Shown here: positions 6,435 through 14,816 of the stretch, piece by piece | Layout of the letters: each line of letters opens with the position of its first letter | How positions within the stretch are numbered: position 1 is the first letter of the stretch | Source of the DNA: DATKBT01 sp035546295 | GTDB lineage: Bacteria; Acidobacteriota; Thermoanaerobaculia; Multivoradales; Multivoraceae | Direction of reading: 5' to 3' | Assembly: GCA_035546295.1 (NCBI GenBank) | Contig: DATKBT010000106.1 | Location: 1-18,846 of the forward strand | Length of the DNA stretch: 18,846 nt | Program-made: the position numbers and the translations under genes | Notes under the pieces: generated by a model | Databases searched by the model: none | Told to the model about the DNA's origin: nothing | Seen by the model: the letters and a program-made list of their open reading frames with translations, nothing else

Positions 6435-7313
6435 ATGCTCGTCCATCTCATCGACGGCACCTACGAGCTCTTCCGCCACTTCTACGCGCTGCCGGGGAGC
6501 GTCAACCGGAACGGGGAGGAGATCGCGGCGGCGCGGGGCGTCGTGTTCTCGGTCCTCGGACTGCTGCGCGAGGGGGCGACGCACGTCGCGGTCGCCACCG
6601 ACCAGGTGATCGAGTCTTTTCGCAACGACCTCTGGCCCGGCTACAAGACCGGCGATGGGATCGACCCGGATCTGTGGTCGCAGTTCCCGGTGGTCGAGGA
6701 GGCGCTCGCGGCACTCGGTGTCGTGGTCTGGGCGATGGTCGAGCACGAGGCCGACGACGCGCTCGCGGCGGGCGCCGAGATGGCGGCCGCGGATCCTCGC
6801 GTCGAAGAGGTGTGGATCTGCACGCCCGACAAGGACCTCGCCCAGTGCGTGGTCGACGGGCGGATCGTGCAGTACGACCGGCGCAAGCAGCAGCGCATCG
6901 ACGAGAGCGCGGTGCTCGCCAAGTTCGGCGTCGAGCCGGAGTCGATTCCCGACTATCTCGCGCTGGTCGGCGACAGCGCCGACGGCTACCCGGGGCTTCC
7001 CGGCTGGGGCGCGAAGTCGGCGGCGACCGTGCTCGCCCGCTACCGGCACCTCGAGGCGATTCCAGACCTGCCGGGGCGGTGGGAGGTCGACGTCCGGGGC
7101 GCCAAGCGCCTGGCGAGCTCGCTCGCCGAGAACCGCGAGCTGGCGATGCTCTTTCGCAGGATCGCCACGGTCGCCCGGGACGCGCCGGTGAGCGCCTCGG
7201 TCGACGATTTCCAGTGGCGGGGGCCGCGGCCGGAGCTCGCGGCGGTGGCCGAGCGGCTGGAGGCGCCCGAGCTGGTCGCTCGGGCCGAGGAGGCGGCGCG
7301 CGGGCACGCGTGA
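6435..7313 (+). CDS. 5'-3' exonuclease, Pol I N-terminal / FEN-like
   Basis: 292-residue stand-alone structure-specific 5' nuclease of the PIN/FEN superfamily, related to the N-terminal domain of DNA polymerase I. It should remove 5' flaps or RNA primers using two metal ions. Visible active-site residues are Asp7 (HLIDGTYELF), the basic FRNDLWPGYK block (62-71) that contacts the phosphate, Glu105/Asp107/Asp108 (EHEADDA), Asp132/Asp134 (TPDKDLAQ), and Asp180/Asp183 in the helix-3-turn-helix DNA-binding region (GDSADGYPGLPGWGAKSA). All expected acidic ligands are present, so it is probably active. Length fits free-standing exonucleases without a polymerase domain. It starts at ATG 6435 in agreement with the family N-terminus; no strong Shine-Dalgarno was seen. 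Convergent with the first ADOP permease gene downstream. Confidence 0.9.
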   Translation: MLVHLIDGTYELFRHFYALPGSVNRNGEEIAAARGVVFSVLGLLREGATHVAVATDQVIESFRNDLWPGYKTGDGIDPDLWSQFPVVEEALAALGVVVWAMVEHEADDALAAGAEMAAADPRVEEVWICTPDKDLAQCVVDGRIVQYDRRKQQRIDESAVLAKFGVEPESIPDYLALVGDSADGYPGLPGWGAKSAATVLARYRHLEAIPDLPGRWEVDVRGAKRLASSLAENRELAMLFRRIATVARDAPVSASVDDFQWRGPRPELAAVAERLEAPELVARAEEAARGHA

Positions 7314-7505
7314 CCCGCAGCGCTCGAACGTCGGAGCCTCGGTCCGGGGAACGACCTGGATCCGGTGGCGACCCCACGCGGGCAACGAGCCGCCGTCGGG
7401 TGGGCGCCACCACCCGTTCGGGCGTTCTCAGCGGGCGTGCCACGCGTCAGGCTGGGAATGGTTGGAGGGAGGTGGGCGGCGGCTGCGACTTCCGCGATGG
7501 GAGTC

Positions 7506-9920
7506 CTACTCCTGCCGCAGAGCCCGGGCCGGATCCGCTCGGGTGGCACGCATCGCGGGCGCCAGTGACGCGATCGCGCCGACGGCGATCAGGAGCACCG
7601 GGATCGTGACGAAGGTGACGGGATCGAGCGGCCGGACGTCGAAGAGCTGCCGGGAGAGCCCGAGCGCGAAGAGCGGAGCGATCAGGAGCCCGATCGCGAG
7701 CCCGACGACGACCCGCACCACGCCCTGGCGGACGATCAGCCGACGGACATCGCGGGCCGCAGCGCCGAACGCCATCCGGATGCCCATCTCGCGGGTCCGC
7801 CGGCTGACGGAGAAGGCGAGGACCGCGTAGAGCCCGGTGGCGGCGAACAGCAGCGAGGCGACACCGAGGACCGTGAAGATCGTGGCCACCATGCGGTAGT
7901 AGAACATGCCCTCGGTGAGCAGGCCACGCACCGTCGTGACGTCGTAGAGCGGCAGCCCCGGATCCAGGTCGACGACCCGCTCGCGGATCGCGGGCACCAG
8001 GGCCATCGGGTCGCCCGCGGTGCGCACCGTGACGCTCATGGAGCGGCCGGGGGTCTGGCTGGACGGAAGGCAGAGCCCGGCGCGGAAGCGATCGCGCAGG
8101 CCGTCCATCAGCAGGTCGGGGGCCACGCCGACGACGGTGACGGCCTGCGCCTCGGCCGGATCCTCGCCGAGCAGGAGCTGGCGGCCCAGAGGGCTGGCTT
8201 CCGGCCACTCGCGCTGAGCGAGGCTGCGATTGACGATGACCACGCGCTCGGCCGCCAGGTCGTCGGAGTCGCGGAAGTCACGGCCCTCGAGCAGGTCGAC
8301 TCCGAGCGCATCGAAGAACCCGGGCGAGATCGCGGTCCGGTGCGTCCACGGGGCCTCCCCGGCCTCGACGCTGCGCGCCTCGGGGGTCCGGTACGTGACA
8401 CGGCCGGTGACGTACGGGCCGGGGACCGCTTCGGTCAGGGCGGCGGCGTCGACGCCCGTCAGGCCGTGGAGGTCCTCGCGCAAGGATCGCCAGAAGCGCA
8501 CCCGGCTGGCGTCATCGGGGTAGTGCTCCTCGGGCAGCCCGATGCGCGCGGCGAGGACGCGCTCGGCGTCGAAGAGGACGTCGAGGGTCGCCAGGTTGAT
8601 CAGCGATCGCACCATCAGCCCGGTCCCCACCAGGAGGACGCTGGCGAGCGCGACCTGTGCGCTGACCAGACCGCCCGAGAGCCTCCCGCTGCGCCGCGTC
8701 GCTCCCGTGAACGATCCGCCGAGCGCCGCGGAGAGGTCGAGCCTGGCCGCCCGCAGGCCGGGGAGCAGGCCGGTGAGAAGAGTGGCGAGGAGCGCGAGGC
8801 CGAGGCCGATCAGCACCTCTCGGCCGCCGACGCCGAGGTCGATCCAGTACGGCCAGTCGCGCTGGCCGGCTCTCGCCACGGCGCGACCCAAGAGCCGGAT
8901 GCCGAGGACGGCGAGACCGAGCCCCAGGGCGGAGGCCGGCAGGGCGAGGCACAGGCTCTCGATCAGCGAGCGCAGGAGGAGGCGTCCTCGTGCCGCGCCC
9001 AGCACCGCGTGCAGGGCGATCTCGCGCGTGCGGGTCTGAGCGCGTGCCAGCAGCAGGTTGCCGACGTTGGCGCACGAGATCAGGAGGACGAACAGCCCGG
9101 CGCCGAGACCGATCCAGATCGTGCTGTCACGCCGGCTGCCGCCCATGAACTCCTGAGCGTAGGGCACCACGGCGACTCTCCGCGCCTGCGCTGCCTCCCC
9201 ACGATCCTCGGCGATTCGCCGGGCGAGGAGGTTCATCTCGAGGCGGACTCCGTCGAGGGTGGCCTCCGGCCGCAGCCGGCCGAACACGTCGACCGCGGGA
9301 CCCATTCCCCCGGATGCCGGGTCGGGATCGGGCCGCAGCGGCAGCCACACGTCCTCGCGCAGCGGGAAGTGGAAGCCCTCCGGCATGACGCCCACCACGG
9401 TGGCCGGGACGCCATCGACCAGGACCGATCTCCCGACGACGTCGTCCTCGCCACCGAAGTGGCTCTGCCAGACGGAGTGGCCGAGGAGGATGACGGGGGA
9501 CGCGCCGGGCCGGTCGTCCCGCTCGTCGAAGCCCCGCCCGAGCGCGGGTGCGACGCGGAGCAGCTCGAAGGCGTTCGCCGTGATCCGGGCGCCCGAGTAG
9601 CGTTCCGCCCGGGCGCCGTCGCTCAGCGAGACGCCGGCGAAGACGAAGGCCGCGAGATCCTCGAAGGACCGCTGCTCTCGACGCCAGGTGACGAAGTCGG
9701 AGACCGGCACGTTCTCGGAGCGGTCCGGCCGGGACAGCCCGAGGTGGAGGACGCGCTCGCCGTCCTCGACCGGGAGCTGCTGCAGCAGGAAGCCGTCGAC
9801 CATCGAGAACATCGTGGTGGTGAGACCGACGCCGAGCGTGAGCACGAGAATCGCAGCGGCCGAGGGGCCCGGGTTGCGGACGAGCGACCGCAGCGCCGAT
9901 GGGACGAGGTTCGAGAGCAT
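7506..9920 (-). CDS. ADOP-type ABC transporter permease (first copy)
   Basis: 804-residue permease with duplicated MacB/FtsX architecture, as in acidobacterial 'duplicated orphan permeases'. An N-terminal membrane helix (~19-41) is followed by a large periplasmic MacB_PCD-type domain (~45-265), and membrane helices at ~268-293, 318-345, 363-387 and 408-432. A second periplasmic domain (~440-675) and three helices (~683-710, 735-758, 772-794) follow, ending in the family's DPARALRQE tail. No ATPase gene lies nearby, so it must borrow one or act without a dedicated partner. It lacks the soluble N-terminal prefix domain of the second ADOP here. ATG 9920 is chosen because GGGAGG precedes it at normal spacing; the 72 upstream in-frame residues are Arg-rich and not permease-like. 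No PadR gene is adjacent. Substrate unknown. Confidence 0.92.
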   Translation of the reverse strand: MLSNLVPSALRSLVRNPGPSAAAILVLTLGVGLTTTMFSMVDGFLLQQLPVEDGERVLHLGLSRPDRSENVPVSDFVTWRREQRSFEDLAAFVFAGVSLSDGARAERYSGARITANAFELLRVAPALGRGFDERDDRPGASPVILLGHSVWQSHFGGEDDVVGRSVLVDGVPATVVGVMPEGFHFPLREDVWLPLRPDPDPASGGMGPAVDVFGRLRPEATLDGVRLEMNLLARRIAEDRGEAAQARRVAVVPYAQEFMGGSRRDSTIWIGLGAGLFVLLISCANVGNLLLARAQTRTREIALHAVLGAARGRLLLRSLIESLCLALPASALGLGLAVLGIRLLGRAVARAGQRDWPYWIDLGVGGREVLIGLGLALLATLLTGLLPGLRAARLDLSAALGGSFTGATRRSGRLSGGLVSAQVALASVLLVGTGLMVRSLINLATLDVLFDAERVLAARIGLPEEHYPDDASRVRFWRSLREDLHGLTGVDAAALTEAVPGPYVTGRVTYRTPEARSVEAGEAPWTHRTAISPGFFDALGVDLLEGRDFRDSDDLAAERVVIVNRSLAQREWPEASPLGRQLLLGEDPAEAQAVTVVGVAPDLLMDGLRDRFRAGLCLPSSQTPGRSMSVTVRTAGDPMALVPAIRERVVDLDPGLPLYDVTTVRGLLTEGMFYYRMVATIFTVLGVASLLFAATGLYAVLAFSVSRRTREMGIRMAFGAAARDVRRLIVRQGVVRVVVGLAIGLLIAPLFALGLSRQLFDVRPLDPVTFVTIPVLLIAVGAIASLAPAMRATRADPARALRQE

Positions 9921-10131
9921 GGTCCGGCCTCCCTGGATGTGCTGAGCACCCGACACAGACCTCCGGAACGGCTGCGGGGTTCCCGAGCTCGCTCGGCCGG
10001 CCTGGATCCGAAGCCGTCGCCCTAGCGATGCGCGGGCTCGGTCACGTCCGGGTCGCCCGAGCCGCCTGCTGGCGACCCTGCGGACGGTGGCGGAGGCCGA
10101 AACCGTTCCGCGATCACACCGGCGCCGACCG

Positions 10132-10137
10132 TACAAT
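10132..10137 (+). promoter_or_regulatory. -10 element of pdxH, leaderless spacing
   Basis: TACAAT is followed by 7 nt and then ATG 10145, so the expected +1 falls on A10144 or A10145. No clear -35 hexamer lies at 16-18 nt upstream and no Shine-Dalgarno fits in the 7-nt gap. This is the same arrangement as in front of the SnoaL-like gene. Confidence 0.5.
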
Positions 10138-10144
10138 TCGGCGA

Positions 10145-10729
10145 ATGGTGCGTCGTGACGACCCCCTCGAGCACTTCCTCGAGCTGCTCGCCGAGGCCGA
10201 GCGCGCCGGCATCGAGGATCCGAACGCGATGGTGGTGTCCTCGGTCTCGGCCGACGGTCAGCCCTCCTCGCGCGTGGTGCTGCTCAAGAGCGCCGATCCG
10301 CGAGGATTCGTGTTCTACACGAACCTCGAGAGCCGCAAGGGGACCGAGATCCAGGCCAATCCTCGAGTGGCGCTCAACTTCCACTGGCGGCAGCTGCGCA
10401 GGCAGGTGGTGATCCTGGGTGTCGCCGCGCGGGTCGACGACGCCGAGGCGGACGAGTACTTCGCGAGCCGGCCACGCGGCAGCCAGCTCGGCGCCTGGGC
10501 CTCGCGGCAGAGCCGGCCGCTCGAGAACCGCGCCCACCTGGTCGCCGAGGTAGCGCGGCTCGAGGCGCACTACCTGGGCCGGCCGATCCCGCGTCCGTCC
10601 CACTGGTCGGGCTTTCGGGTCACGCCACACTGGATTGAGTTCTGGACGGCGGGCGCGTTCCGACTTCACGATCGCGTCGCCTATCGGCGCGAAGACGACC
10701 GATGGCTGAGCGTGCGGCTCAATCCCTGA
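10145..10729 (+). CDS. pyridoxamine 5'-phosphate oxidase
   Basis: Catalyses FMN- and O2-dependent oxidation of pyridoxamine/pyridoxine 5'-phosphate to pyridoxal 5'-phosphate, the last step of vitamin B6 salvage, in the cytosol. The 194-residue product is close to full length. Visible are the N-terminal AMVVSSVSADGQPSSRVVLL strand pair, the FMN-binding FYTNLESRKG block, the RRQVVILGVAARV strand, FASRPRGSQLGAWAS-Q (characteristic of PdxH), and the C-terminal dimer/substrate segment (W..FRVTPHWIEFW to WLSVRLNP). The ATG at 10145 matches the family N-terminus (short, before DPLEHF) and follows a -10-like TACAAT by 7 nt; longer frames upstream are Arg-rich and not conserved in type. Divergent from the first ADOP permease gene across 224 bp with no shared function evident. 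Confidence 0.95.
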   Translation: MVRRDDPLEHFLELLAEAERAGIEDPNAMVVSSVSADGQPSSRVVLLKSADPRGFVFYTNLESRKGTEIQANPRVALNFHWRQLRRQVVILGVAARVDDAEADEYFASRPRGSQLGAWASRQSRPLENRAHLVAEVARLEAHYLGRPIPRPSHWSGFRVTPHWIEFWTAGAFRLHDRVAYRREDDRWLSVRLNP

Positions 10730-10768
10730 GCACGAGCGGCACCCTCGTCATGAGCGTCCCCATAAGAA

Positions 10769-10967
10769 GTCCGGACCGAGCATCTCGGCCCCGTAGCTTC
10801 TATGGCACCCCGGGCCGCGTCGTGGAAACGGCCGCGAGGCCGAAACGCCTGCAAAGACTCAGTCTCCGTGCTTACGAGCGGCCACCTAGGAGGATGGCAC
10901 CGAAGCTGCAGTGGAGGCTTCCGGTCTCCCGCTAGAGCACCCCTCCAGGGGGGTGCTCATTTCTTTT
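10769..10967 (+). ncRNA. candidate structured RNA ending in an intrinsic terminator
   Basis: The gene-free stretch after pdxH contains ordered helices on the plus strand. A CCGAG/CTCGG hairpin lies at 10776-10788. A 9-bp closing helix with one bulged G (GGCCGC-TCG, 10813-10822, with CGA-GCGGCC, 10875-10883) encloses a 5-bp hairpin capped by a GCGA (GNRA) tetraloop (10829-10842) and conserved-looking GAAAC and GCAAAG single strands. A bulged 8-bp hairpin follows (ACCGAAGC 10899-10906 with GCTTCCGGT 10917-10925), then the terminator. The gene beyond is convergent, so this is not a leader for it. It could be an independent small RNA or a structured 3' UTR of pdxH. It resembles no Rfam family I can name with confidence; GNRA plus GCAAAG recalls GEMM/c-di-GMP-I riboswitches, but the rest of that consensus is absent. 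Confidence 0.4.
10935..10967 (+). terminator. rho-independent terminator
   Basis: GAGCACCCC (10935-10943), 6-nt loop, GGGGTGCTC (10950-10958), then ATTTCTTTT. This perfect 9-bp GC-rich stem with a U-rich tail ends plus-strand transcription from pdxH and/or the candidate RNA. The stem is symmetric, so it may also slow transcription arriving from the convergent side. Confidence 0.88.
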
Positions 10968-11041
10968 CTGGCTGTTTTCTGGCGCGCGAGCCGACCCGGA
11001 CGGGCGGCTCCTCCGGCACCCTCTTGCTCTGGGCGCGCGGC

Positions 11042-11968
11042 TCAGCCCTGCGCGACCTGGTAGAGACGTTCCGCCAACTCCAAGTGGTCGTCAACCGTCT
11101 TGACCCCCGGGGAGAACTGGGTGTCGAAGTGGATCTCGTTCGCGCCGATCTCGCGCAGCCCGGCGACGTCGTCGGCGATCTGCTCCAGCGATCCCGCGAA
11201 CGAGTGTCGCCCTTCCTCCGGAAGTGCCTCGTCGAGGAGCGTGACGTTGGCCCGGATCACGAGCTCGAGAGCGTCGGAACCGCGCCCGGCGGCCCGTGCC
11301 GCCTCCTGGGCCGCCGCGAACATCCCGGGAATCGCGGCGTTCGGAACCCCCGCCGGAATCCAGCCGTCAGCCATCTCGCCGACACGGGCGAGCACCGCCG
11401 GCGTGTAGGCGGCCATGTAGACCTTGGGGCGAGGCCGCTGGATCGGGACGAGGCGCATACGCGATTCAGGGACCGTGAAACGCTCTCCGGAGTGCGCCAC
11501 TTCGCCGCCCTTCCAGATCGCGTTCATCACCGCCAGCGACTCCTCGGCGCGGGCGCCGCGTCCCGCCATCGGGACGCCCGCCGCCTCGTACTCGTCCGGT
11601 GACCAGCCGGTCCCGACGCCGACGCGCAGCCGGCCACCGGAGAGGAGGTCGAGAGAGGCGAGCGAGCGTGCGAGCAGCACCGGGTTGTACCAGGGCAGGA
11701 CCAGAATGCTGGTCCCGAGCGCAAGCCGCTCGGTCTCCGCGGCGACCCAGGTGAGCGCGATCAGCGGGTCGAGGACACGGTCGTAGGCGTCGGGCAGCGA
11801 GCCATCGGCGGTGACCGGATACGGAGCGCGCGGGTGAGTGGGGTAGAGGAGCCGGTCGAGCGTCCAGATCGAGTCGTAGCCGAGCTCCTCCGCCCGGCGG
11901 GCCACCTCGATCAGGGCGATGGGCCCCGCCACCGAGCCGACCTGTGGAAGGCAGTATCCGAGTCGCAT
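11042..11968 (-). CDS. F420-type LLM class oxidoreductase
   Basis: 308-residue luciferase-like monooxygenase-fold enzyme of the Rv2161c / TIGR03619 kind, which normally uses coenzyme F420 for hydride transfer. Characteristic segments are the N-terminal LGYCLPQ strand, ARRAEELGYDSIW (~24-36), ERLALGTSILVLPWYNPVLLARSLASLDLLSGGR (~79-112), GVGTGWSPDEYEAAGVPMAGRG (~116-137), the ESLAVMNAIWKGGEVAHSGE block, and the helical C-terminus. The substrate is unknown. ATG 11968 starts at the first beta strand and is preceded by AGGA/GGAGAG purine runs. It is 214 bp downstream of ADOP2 on the same strand, so read-through from the padR unit is possible. Use of F420 rather than FMN is inferred from subfamily resemblance. 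Confidence 0.9.
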   Translation of the reverse strand: MRLGYCLPQVGSVAGPIALIEVARRAEELGYDSIWTLDRLLYPTHPRAPYPVTADGSLPDAYDRVLDPLIALTWVAAETERLALGTSILVLPWYNPVLLARSLASLDLLSGGRLRVGVGTGWSPDEYEAAGVPMAGRGARAEESLAVMNAIWKGGEVAHSGERFTVPESRMRLVPIQRPRPKVYMAAYTPAVLARVGEMADGWIPAGVPNAAIPGMFAAAQEAARAAGRGSDALELVIRANVTLLDEALPEEGRHSFAGSLEQIADDVAGLREIGANEIHFDTQFSPGVKTVDDHLELAERLYQVAQG

Positions 11969-12182
11969 GTCCTATCTCTCCGATGAGCTCCCCGTGCAGC
12001 AGCGGGGTGCGGGACGCGCAGCATAGCGCCGGAGCGGCTCTTGTCGATCGGCTCGGTCCCTCGATCGAGCCGCGGCTGAGGGAGGGCTGGTTCGACGCGG
12101 GTGCCGACCCGCGGGAAGATCCGCCGGCAGCCGCTCGAGGCTCGGGATCGCCGCTCTCTCCGAACCAGCCGAGCTGCGGTCC

Positions 12183-14816
12183 TCAATCCGCGCGCAGCGC
12201 CTCCACGGGGTCGAGCGCGGCCGCTCGGCGCGCCGGCAGCCAGCTCGCAAGGATGCACATCCCGAGCAGCGCGCTCGGGACGATCAGCAGGACGGCGGGC
12301 TCGAGTGGAGAGGCCTGGAACAGGAAGGCGCGCACCGCCCGTGCGGCGAAGGCGGTGCCGAGCAGGCCGAGCGCGACGCCGGCGAGACCGAGCGAGAGGG
12401 CCTCGCCGAGCACCGCGCCCGCCACGCGAGCGCGGCTGGCTCCCAGCGCCACGCGCACGCCGATCTCTCGGCGCCGCTCCTCGACCAGGTAGGCGATCAC
12501 CCCGAACACGCCGACCGCCGCGATCAGCAGGGCGATCGTGGCGAGGCTGGCCACGATCAGGGCCAGGTGCCGCGCGTCCGAGATCGAGCCGGCCGCGATC
12601 GCCCGCACGGTGAGGACGTCGGAGACAGGCACCCGCGGATCGATCGCGGACACCGACGAGCGCAGCAGCGCGGTGAGCGTGTGGGGGTCTTCGGCGCTGC
12701 GCACCAGCACGCGCATCCGAGCGGTCGGCGCCTGGGCGAACGGGAGGTAGATCTCGGGCTCGACCTCGGCGTCGAGCCCGTCCTGCAGCGTGTTCTCGAC
12801 CACGCCCACGACCTCGCGCACCGGTCTCTCCCACGGCATGCCGACGCGTTCGCCGATCGCGCTGCGGCCGGGCCAGGTGGTCTCGGCGAGTCGGCGATTC
12901 ACGATCACGACGAGAGGCGCGCCGGTGTCGTCGCCGGCGTCGAACGACCGCCCCGAGAGCAGCGGGATGCCGAGCGTCGAGAAGTAGCCGGGCGTCACCA
13001 CGCGGCGCACCGCCATCGGCAGCAGCCCGTCCTCGAGGACGTTGCCGCTGGAAGGAAACGCCATCCTGTTCTGCGCGCCGTCGAGCGGCAGCCGGCTCGC
13101 GGCGGCGACCGCGGGCACGCCCGGAGTCGTCGCCAACCGTTCGAGCAGGCGGTCGTACAGGTCGAGGGTCTGCGCGGCCTCCGTGTACGCCGCGGCCGGT
13201 GGGTCGAGCTGCGCCGAGAGCACGGTGCGACCGTCGAAGCCCGGATCGACGCGGCTGAGGTTCCAGAAGCTGAGGAGGAGGAGGGCGGCGCCCGTGACCA
13301 GGACCACGCAGAGGGCGATCTGGCCGCAGACCAGAACGCGGCGTCCGCCGGCGCCGGCAGGGCGGCCGGCCGCGCCGCGGCCGGTCTGCAGGCTCGCCGG
13401 CGCGCGCGAGACGTGCAGCGCCGGCCACCCTCCGATGCCGATCGCGGTCGCGACGGCCAGGACGGCGGCGACCAGCAGGAGGCGGGCGTCCAGCCCGACC
13501 GCGCCGAAGCGCGCGTCCGCGCCCTCGATGGCGTCGGCGAGCAGCGTGATCAGGAGCTGCGCGACGGCTGCGCCGAGCAGCGCTCCGCCCCCAGCGAGCA
13601 CCAGCGATTCGACCAGGTGCTGACGGATCAGGCGGATCCGGCCGGCGCCCAGGCTCGCGCGCAGCGCCGCCTCCTGTCGCCGAGCTCCCGCCCGCGCCAG
13701 CTGCAAGCTCGCGACGTTGACGCACACGATCAACAGCAAGGCCGCGACCGCGCCGAGCAGGAGACCGAGCAAACGCCGCAGATCGGCGCCCGCGAGCTGC
13801 TCCTGGAGCGGCACCGCGCGCGCATCGCGACCGTAGTCCTCGCCAGGGGTCCAGATCGGATTCGCCTCGCGCAGCCGCGGCGCGAGCGCCCGCAGCTCGG
13901 ACGCCACCCGCTCGATCCCGACGCCCTCCGCCAGCCGGCCGATCAGCCGCAGGTCGTAGCTCCCCCAGTAGGCGCCGAGGTTGGCGTCGTCGCGATCGAG
14001 CGGGATCCACACCTCGGTGCCCGAGTGCGGGAAGTGAAAGCCCGCCGGCATCACGCCGACCACCTCCCACCCGCGCCCGTCCAGCTCGATCGTGCCGCCC
14101 ACCACGCCCGGATCGGCGCCCCAGACCCGCTGCCAGAGGCGTTCGCTGACGACCGCGCGGCGCACGACCGCCGCCGCGTCCTCGGCGGCGAGCACCCTGC
14201 CGCTCCTCGGCGCCGTCGCCAGCACGCTGAACAGGCTCGGGGTCACCGCTGCGGCTTCGACTCGCAGCGGCGCGTCGGGTCCCGGCAGCGCGAGGTGCAG
14301 CCCATCCTGGAAGGCCGCGACGTTCTCCAGCGAGTCGAGCGTTTCGACGCCGTCGAGCTCGGCGCGCGAGCGCGCCTCGGGCCAGACTGCCACCAGCCGG
14401 TCGGGCTCGGGGTAGGGGAGCGGACGCACGATCACCGCATCGAACAGCGCAGCGATCGCGAGCAGCGCGCCGAGGCCGAGGCCGAGCGTGACCACCGCCG
14501 CCAGCGCGAAGCCGGGCTCGCGGCGCAGCCGGCGGCCGGCGAGCCCGAGGTCGCGCGCCAGGTCGCCGATCAGGTCTCGGCGGATTGCGCGCCGGTCCTG
14601 GCGAGTCTGGAGGTCGAGGCAGGCGCGGCGGACGGCTTCGACGCCGCCAAAGCGGCGTCGCGCCTCGGCCCACGCTTCGGCGGGCGACCATCCCTCCGCG
14701 ATCAGCCTGGCCGCCCGGCGCTCCAGGTGGTGGGTGATCTCGTCGTCGACCTCGCGCTCGAGCTCCGCCTCTCCTCGCCGAAGTCCCCCGAAGCGATCCC
14801 TGGCCGAGCGCCTCAC
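12183..14816 (-). CDS. ADOP-type ABC transporter permease with N-terminal prefix domain (second copy)
   Basis: 877-residue duplicated MacB/FtsX permease. A soluble N-terminal prefix domain (~1-85, rich in Glu/Arg helices such as ELEREVDDEITHHLERRAAR) precedes the first membrane helix (~102-127). A periplasmic MacB_PCD-type domain (~130-335), membrane helices at ~360-385, 410-432, 455-475 and 500-525, a second periplasmic domain (~530-740), three C-terminal helices and the ALDPVEALRAD tail follow. Start GTG 14816 overlaps the PadR stop (4-nt GTGA overlap) and has GGAGG (14826-14830) upstream, so the two genes are translationally coupled. This prefix-bearing, PadR-linked form is the classic acidobacterial arrangement. 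No ATPase gene is present. Substrate unknown; export or envelope stress has been proposed for MacB relatives. Confidence 0.93.
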   Translation of the reverse strand: MRRSARDRFGGLRRGEAELEREVDDEITHHLERRAARLIAEGWSPAEAWAEARRRFGGVEAVRRACLDLQTRQDRRAIRRDLIGDLARDLGLAGRRLRREPGFALAAVVTLGLGLGALLAIAALFDAVIVRPLPYPEPDRLVAVWPEARSRAELDGVETLDSLENVAAFQDGLHLALPGPDAPLRVEAAAVTPSLFSVLATAPRSGRVLAAEDAAAVVRRAVVSERLWQRVWGADPGVVGGTIELDGRGWEVVGVMPAGFHFPHSGTEVWIPLDRDDANLGAYWGSYDLRLIGRLAEGVGIERVASELRALAPRLREANPIWTPGEDYGRDARAVPLQEQLAGADLRRLLGLLLGAVAALLLIVCVNVASLQLARAGARRQEAALRASLGAGRIRLIRQHLVESLVLAGGGALLGAAVAQLLITLLADAIEGADARFGAVGLDARLLLVAAVLAVATAIGIGGWPALHVSRAPASLQTGRGAAGRPAGAGGRRVLVCGQIALCVVLVTGAALLLLSFWNLSRVDPGFDGRTVLSAQLDPPAAAYTEAAQTLDLYDRLLERLATTPGVPAVAAASRLPLDGAQNRMAFPSSGNVLEDGLLPMAVRRVVTPGYFSTLGIPLLSGRSFDAGDDTGAPLVVIVNRRLAETTWPGRSAIGERVGMPWERPVREVVGVVENTLQDGLDAEVEPEIYLPFAQAPTARMRVLVRSAEDPHTLTALLRSSVSAIDPRVPVSDVLTVRAIAAGSISDARHLALIVASLATIALLIAAVGVFGVIAYLVEERRREIGVRVALGASRARVAGAVLGEALSLGLAGVALGLLGTAFAARAVRAFLFQASPLEPAVLLIVPSALLGMCILASWLPARRAAALDPVEALRAD

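Noticed and set aside
8340..10025. 561-codon plus-strand frame antisense to the first ADOP permease
   Set aside because: Shadow frame; the opposite strand carries a complete permease with correct topology and tail motif.
10813..10906. c-di-GMP-I (GEMM), cobalamin or 6S RNA identity for the structured region
   Set aside because: A GNRA hairpin and GCAAAG are suggestive of GEMM, but the remaining consensus is absent. No B12 box is present and the 6S bubble architecture does not fit.
10702..10935. 77-codon frame overlapping the pdxH end, or a 13-codon leader peptide from ATG 10893 (MAPKLQWRLPVSR) just before the terminator
   Set aside because: The only Shine-Dalgarno (AGGAGG) touches that ATG with no spacing, the longer frame starts inside pdxH without support, and the region folds as RNA. 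No downstream gene exists for attenuation.
11990..12007. CCCCG/CGGGG hairpin between ADOP2 and the LLM oxidoreductase gene as a terminator
   Set aside because: Only a 5-bp stem with an 8-nt loop and no T-tract; too weak to call.
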